DNA of 64,000 nt from Pseudomonas sp. RIT-562 (GTDB lineage: Bacteria; Pseudomonadota; Gammaproteobacteria; Pseudomonadales; Pseudomonadaceae): positions 1 through 64,000 of the forward strand of contig NZ_JAPJIV010000007.1 in NCBI RefSeq assembly GCF_026241895.1, written 5' to 3'. A program made the position numbers and the translations under genes. Shown here in pieces: positions 60,865 through 64,000 of this stretch (position 1 is its first letter; each line of letters opens with the position of its first letter). The notes below the pieces were generated by a model. It saw only the letters and a program-made list of their open reading frames with translations. It had not been told where the DNA came from and did no database searches.

Positions 60865-61338
60865 TCAGGCTTTGTTGAGGGCCTGAGCCGCCGCCAACAC
60901 CGCATCCACATGCCCCGGCACCTTCACCCCGCGCCACTCCTGGCGCAGCACCCCATCCTTATCGATCAGGAAAGTGCTGCGATCCACCCCCATGTACTCC
61001 TTGCCATACAGCTTCTTCAGCTTGATCACATCAAACAGCTGGCACAGCGCTTCTTCCTTGTCGCTGATCAGCTCGAAGTTGAAAGCCTGCTTGGCCTTGA
61101 AGTTCTCATGGGACTTGAGGCTGTCGCGGGACACGCCGAACACCTCGGTATTAGCCGCCTTGAACGCCTCGAGCTGATCGCGAAAGCCCTGGCCCTGGGT
61201 GGTGCAGCCCGGCGTGCTGTCCTTCGGGTAGAAGTAGATCACCACCTGCTTGCCCTTGAGACTCGCGAGGCTGACGGTCTGCCCGCTGGTGGCGGGCGCT
61301 TCGAAGTCGGCAACCGGTTGGTCGATGGCAACGGCCAT
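60865..61338 (-). CDS. bcp: Thiol peroxidase Bcp (PrxQ)
   Basis: 157 aa from ATG 61338 (MAVAIDQPVADFEAPATSGQ). Peroxidatic Cys in DSTPGCTTQGQGFRD; a second Cys (ALCQLF) lies further away than the usual +5 resolving position. Reduces hydroperoxides using thioredoxin. Confidence 0.92.
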   Translation of the reverse strand: MAVAIDQPVADFEAPATSGQTVSLASLKGKQVVIYFYPKDSTPGCTTQGQGFRDQLEAFKAANTEVFGVSRDSLKSHENFKAKQAFNFELISDKEEALCQLFDVIKLKKLYGKEYMGVDRSTFLIDKDGVLRQEWRGVKVPGHVDAVLAAAQALNKA

Positions 61339-61349
61339 GAATAGCTTCC

Positions 61350-61910
61350 TTACATTGGGTTCTGTGGGCGCCACGGTTCAATCAGGGCATCCAGGTTCAG
61401 CGCATCGGCAAAATCCAGGAACTGATCGCGCAGCCAGCTGATTTGCACTCCAGCGGGCAAGGTCACGGTAAACGTGGCATTGAGCATGGTGCCGCCGGTC
61501 TGAGGCGCCTGGTACGTATCGCAGGTCAGGTTCTCCAGTTCGACGTTGTGGTCCATGAAGAACTGGCACAGCTCGTTAATGATGTCCGAGCGATAGGCGG
61601 AACTGACATAGGCGACGTACGGCAGGGCCTGTGGTCGGTTCTCCAGGGCCGCGCTGCGCACTACGTTGACGGTGAAGGCGTGCTTCTTGGCCAGACCCGA
61701 CAGGCTGCCTTCCAGGCGAGCCAGGGCGTCCCAGCTGCCGGAGATCTCGAGGATCAACGCACTGCACTCGCCATGACGGGTCAGGCGGGAAGTGACCACG
61801 GAGCAGCGATTATCATGGCTGGCGCGGCACAGGACGTTAGTCAGCTCCATAGGGTTGGCGCCAAGGGCACTGATGACAAGGAATTGTTCGCGAACTGTGG
61901 GGGTGGACAT
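61350..61910 (-). CDS. gcvR: Glycine cleavage repressor GcvR-like (two ACT domains)
   Basis: 186 aa. Two ACT domains: FLVISALGANPMELTNVLCR and a second at about 95-170 (YVSSAYRSDIINELCQFFMD, VELENLTCDTYQAP). 12 bases before bcp; a conserved pair in pseudomonads. Confidence 0.88.
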   Translation of the reverse strand: MSTPTVREQFLVISALGANPMELTNVLCRASHDNRCSVVTSRLTRHGECSALILEISGSWDALARLEGSLSGLAKKHAFTVNVVRSAALENRPQALPYVAYVSSAYRSDIINELCQFFMDHNVELENLTCDTYQAPQTGGTMLNATFTVTLPAGVQISWLRDQFLDFADALNLDALIEPWRPQNPM

Positions 61911-62237
61911 GCAGCATTCCTAAAGCGATGAGCGGTCGATACCTCAATGGGCTTTTTTAACCGGGAACGAGCCTGCGGATGCGAATTCAGAAAACCCGAT
62001 GGCAGGTTGCGACGTGCTCTATTGAGGCAAGAGCGAAGGGTGGCAACGCTGGATCGGGGCTTGTGATGCCGAAAATGGAGGCTGGAACGCGGCGTACGAG
62101 CTTATCAGTACCGATCAAAGTCTGAAGGGTAGCGAAAAGCAGCGCCAAGGGGAATGGCAGCAGCGCAGTACTTCGCTTGTACAAGCATCTTGGCGCCAGT
62201 ACCATTACCGCTCTCTTTTTCCGGCAGGAGCGGTTGC
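61911..62237. other. Intergenic region between gcvR and dapA
   Basis: 327 bases. Promoters for both divergent genes must be here, but I cannot name convincing boxes. The ribosome-binding site of dapA (gcaggag) is at its end. Confidence 0.4.
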
Positions 62238-63116
62238 ATGATTGCGGGCAGTATGGTGGCACTGGTCACACCCATGGATGCACAGGGTCGTCTCGACTGG
62301 GACAGCCTGAGCAAACTGGTGGACTTTCACCTGCAAAACGGCACCCACGCCATCGTGGCGGTCGGCACTACAGGTGAATCGGCCACCCTTGACGTGAACG
62401 AACACATCGAAGTGATTCGTTTCGTGGTGAAGCAGGTTGCAGGACGCATTCCGGTGATCGCCGGAACGGGCGCCAACTCGACGCGCGAAGCCATCGAGCT
62501 GACCACCAACGCGAAGACCGCTGGTGCCGACGCCTGCCTGCTGGTGACGCCGTACTACAACAAGCCGACCCAGGAAGGCCTGTACCAGCACTTCAAGGCC
62601 ATCGCCGAAGCTGTCGACATCCCGCAGATCCTCTACAACGTGCCTGGCCGCACCGCTTGCGACATGCAGGCCGACACCGTGATTCGCCTGTCGACCGTGA
62701 AGAACATCATCGGCATCAAGGAAGCCACCGGCGACCTGTCTCGTGCCAAGGCCATCCTCGATGGCGTCAGCGCCGACTTCCTTGTGATCTCGGGTGATGA
62801 TCCGACCGCCGTCGAGCTGATCCTGATGGGCGGCAAGGGCAACATCTCGGTGACCGCCAACGTCGCCCCGCGCGCCATGGCCGATCTGTGCAATGCCGCT
62901 CTGAAAGGCGATGCCGTCACCGCGCGCGCCATTCACGAAACGCTGATGCCACTCAATAAAACCCTGTTCATCGAATCCAACCCTATTCCCGTGAAATGGG
63001 CGCTACATGAAATGGGCTTGATGCCGGACGGTATCCGTCTGCCGCTCACCTGGCTCAGCACTGCCTGTCACGAACCGCTGCGGCAGGCCATGCGCCAGTC
63101 CGGCGTCCTGGTTTAA
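62238..63116 (+). CDS. dapA: 4-hydroxy-tetrahydrodipicolinate synthase
   Basis: 292 aa from ATG 62238 ([20 protein letters not shown]). GTTGESATL, the Tyr of [17 protein letters not shown] and the Schiff-base Lys in [14 protein letters not shown]. Condenses pyruvate with aspartate semialdehyde in lysine and cell-wall synthesis. 17 bases before bamC, the usual arrangement. Confidence 0.97.
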   Translation: MIAGSMVALVTPMDAQGRLDWDSLSKLVDFHLQNGTHAIVAVGTTGESATLDVNEHIEVIRFVVKQVAGRIPVIAGTGANSTREAIELTTNAKTAGADACLLVTPYYNKPTQEGLYQHFKAIAEAVDIPQILYNVPGRTACDMQADTVIRLSTVKNIIGIKEATGDLSRAKAILDGVSADFLVISGDDPTAVELILMGGKGNISVTANVAPRAMADLCNAALKGDAVTARAIHETLMPLNKTLFIESNPIPVKWALHEMGLMPDGIRLPLTWLSTACHEPLRQAMRQSGVLV

Positions 63117-63133
63117 TTGAGGAAGTACTACGC

Positions 63134-64000
63134 ATGAAGCGATTGGCCGGACTTTCCGCACTAGCCGTGATCATCTCCAGCACCAGTGGCTGTGGATGGG
63201 TCTGGGGCCCGGAAGGTTATTTCCGTGACCGTGGTAGCGATTACCTGGAAGCGCAACAGACTGCACCGATGCAATTGCCACCGGATGTCACTACCGCCAA
63301 GCGCCTTGACCCGTTGCTGCCGATCCCGCGCAACGTGGCCGATGACTCCGTCAAGGGCGAGTACGTGGTTCCCCGTCCGCAACCGCTGACCGCAGCGGCT
63401 GATGCCAGCGCCTACTCGCTGCAGAAGAGCGGTGACACCCGCTGGATCGTCGCGCAGAACCCACCGGCCGAAGCTTGGCCAGTGGCCGTGCAGTTCTTCC
63501 AGGACAACGGCTTCCGCCTGGACGAGCAGCGCCCGCAAACCGGCGAATTCACCACCACCTGGCAGCATCCCGACGAACTGTCCGCCGCCATGGCCAAGCG
63601 CCTGAGCGCCGCCGGTGTCGGTGCCGACAGCGAAACCCGCGTGCGGGTGCGTATCGAGCCAGGCGTGCAGCGCAATACCAGTGAAATCTACGTGGTCAGC
63701 GCCGAGCGTCCTGCCGGCAGCACTGCCGACGTCGAATTCACCAACCGTTCGGTCAACACCGGCCTGGACGCGGCACTGGTCGACGACATGCTTGCAAGCA
63801 TGAGCCGTATCTCCGAGAAAGGCGGTTCGGTATCCATGCTGGCTTCGCGTGATTTTGATACGCCAAGCCGTGTGAGCCTGAGCGAAGACGGCAGCGGCAA
63901 CCCGGTCCTGAACATCGGCAACGACCTGGATCGTGCCTGGTCGAGCGTCGGTCGTGCGCTGGAGCAGGGCGAATGGCGAGTGGAAGACATCAACCGCAGC
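63134..64000 (+). CDS. bamC: Outer-membrane assembly lipoprotein BamC (3' end outside)
   Basis: First 289 codons. Signal peptide and lipobox (STSGCG), then the unstructured N-terminal region binding BamD (GYFRDRGSDYLEAQQTAPMQ) and the first helix-grip domain. The gene continues past the window. Confidence 0.95.
   Translation, partial: MKRLAGLSALAVIISSTSGCGWVWGPEGYFRDRGSDYLEAQQTAPMQLPPDVTTAKRLDPLLPIPRNVADDSVKGEYVVPRPQPLTAAADASAYSLQKSGDTRWIVAQNPPAEAWPVAVQFFQDNGFRLDEQRPQTGEFTTTWQHPDELSAAMAKRLSAAGVGADSETRVRVRIEPGVQRNTSEIYVVSAERPAGSTADVEFTNRSVNTGLDAALVDDMLASMSRISEKGGSVSMLASRDFDTPSRVSLSEDGSGNPVLNIGNDLDRAWSSVGRALEQGEWRVEDINRS

Overview
The window is a piece of a Pseudomonas chromosome, most like the P. 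fluorescens group. The evidence is the gene content (algU-mucA-mucB-mucD without mucC, phaG, tctDE facing tctABC, ygfZ/sdhE/ygfX beside nadB), the GC-rich codon use, and many copies of the short palindromic REP sequence typical of fluorescent pseudomonads.

Layout. 1-608: TPM-domain protein. 743-3035: a phage-derived stretch with a small LuxR-type regulator, two holin-like proteins, a CI-type repressor, an Ogr/Delta zinc finger and two small unknowns. 3165-9571: a methyltransferase, a DJ-1/PfpI protein, YegP, a small aldolase/DapA-like operon with a divergent XRE-cupin regulator, and a SIR2-like DUF4917 protein. 9728-16724: iron alcohol dehydrogenase, a low-GC alpha-oxoamine synthase next to an MFS exporter, a LysR regulator, and FosA. 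16896-23000: small enzymes, tRNA-Gly(CCC), PhaG, RsuA, a Cache-GGDEF diguanylate cyclase. 23158-33106: a guanidine uptake and degradation operon (ABC importer, two DUF1989 carboxyguanidine deiminase subunits, guanidine/urea carboxylase, allophanate hydrolase) led by a guanidine-I (ykkC) riboswitch. 33450-42507: lipoprotein, acyl-CoA hydrolase, ung, AbrB-type membrane protein, tctABC and its two-component system. 42501-45143: HDOD protein, YgfZ, SdhE, YgfX. 51659-64000: nadB, the algU operon, a BepA-like protease, tusA, perM, bcp, gcvR, dapA and the start of bamC.

The most striking object is a 6.5-kb integrated element between 45287 and 51851, bounded by an 18-bp direct repeat inside nadB. It encodes a tyrosine integrase, BRO-N and Rha-type proteins, a possible RepL-like winged-helix protein, a charged scaffold-like protein, a capsid-like protein and tiny ORFs. 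It brings its own recoded 3' end of nadB of exactly the same length (193 nt) as the piece it displaced, so the host gene stays functional. It has no terminase, portal or tail genes. Two 29-nt sites (25 of 29 identical) resemble promoters of T7/T3/gh-1-type single-subunit phage RNA polymerases, and two gene leaders carry long inverted repeats of the kind that could be RNase III sites. My inference is that this is a phage satellite whose structural genes are switched on by the RNA polymerase of a T7-like helper phage.
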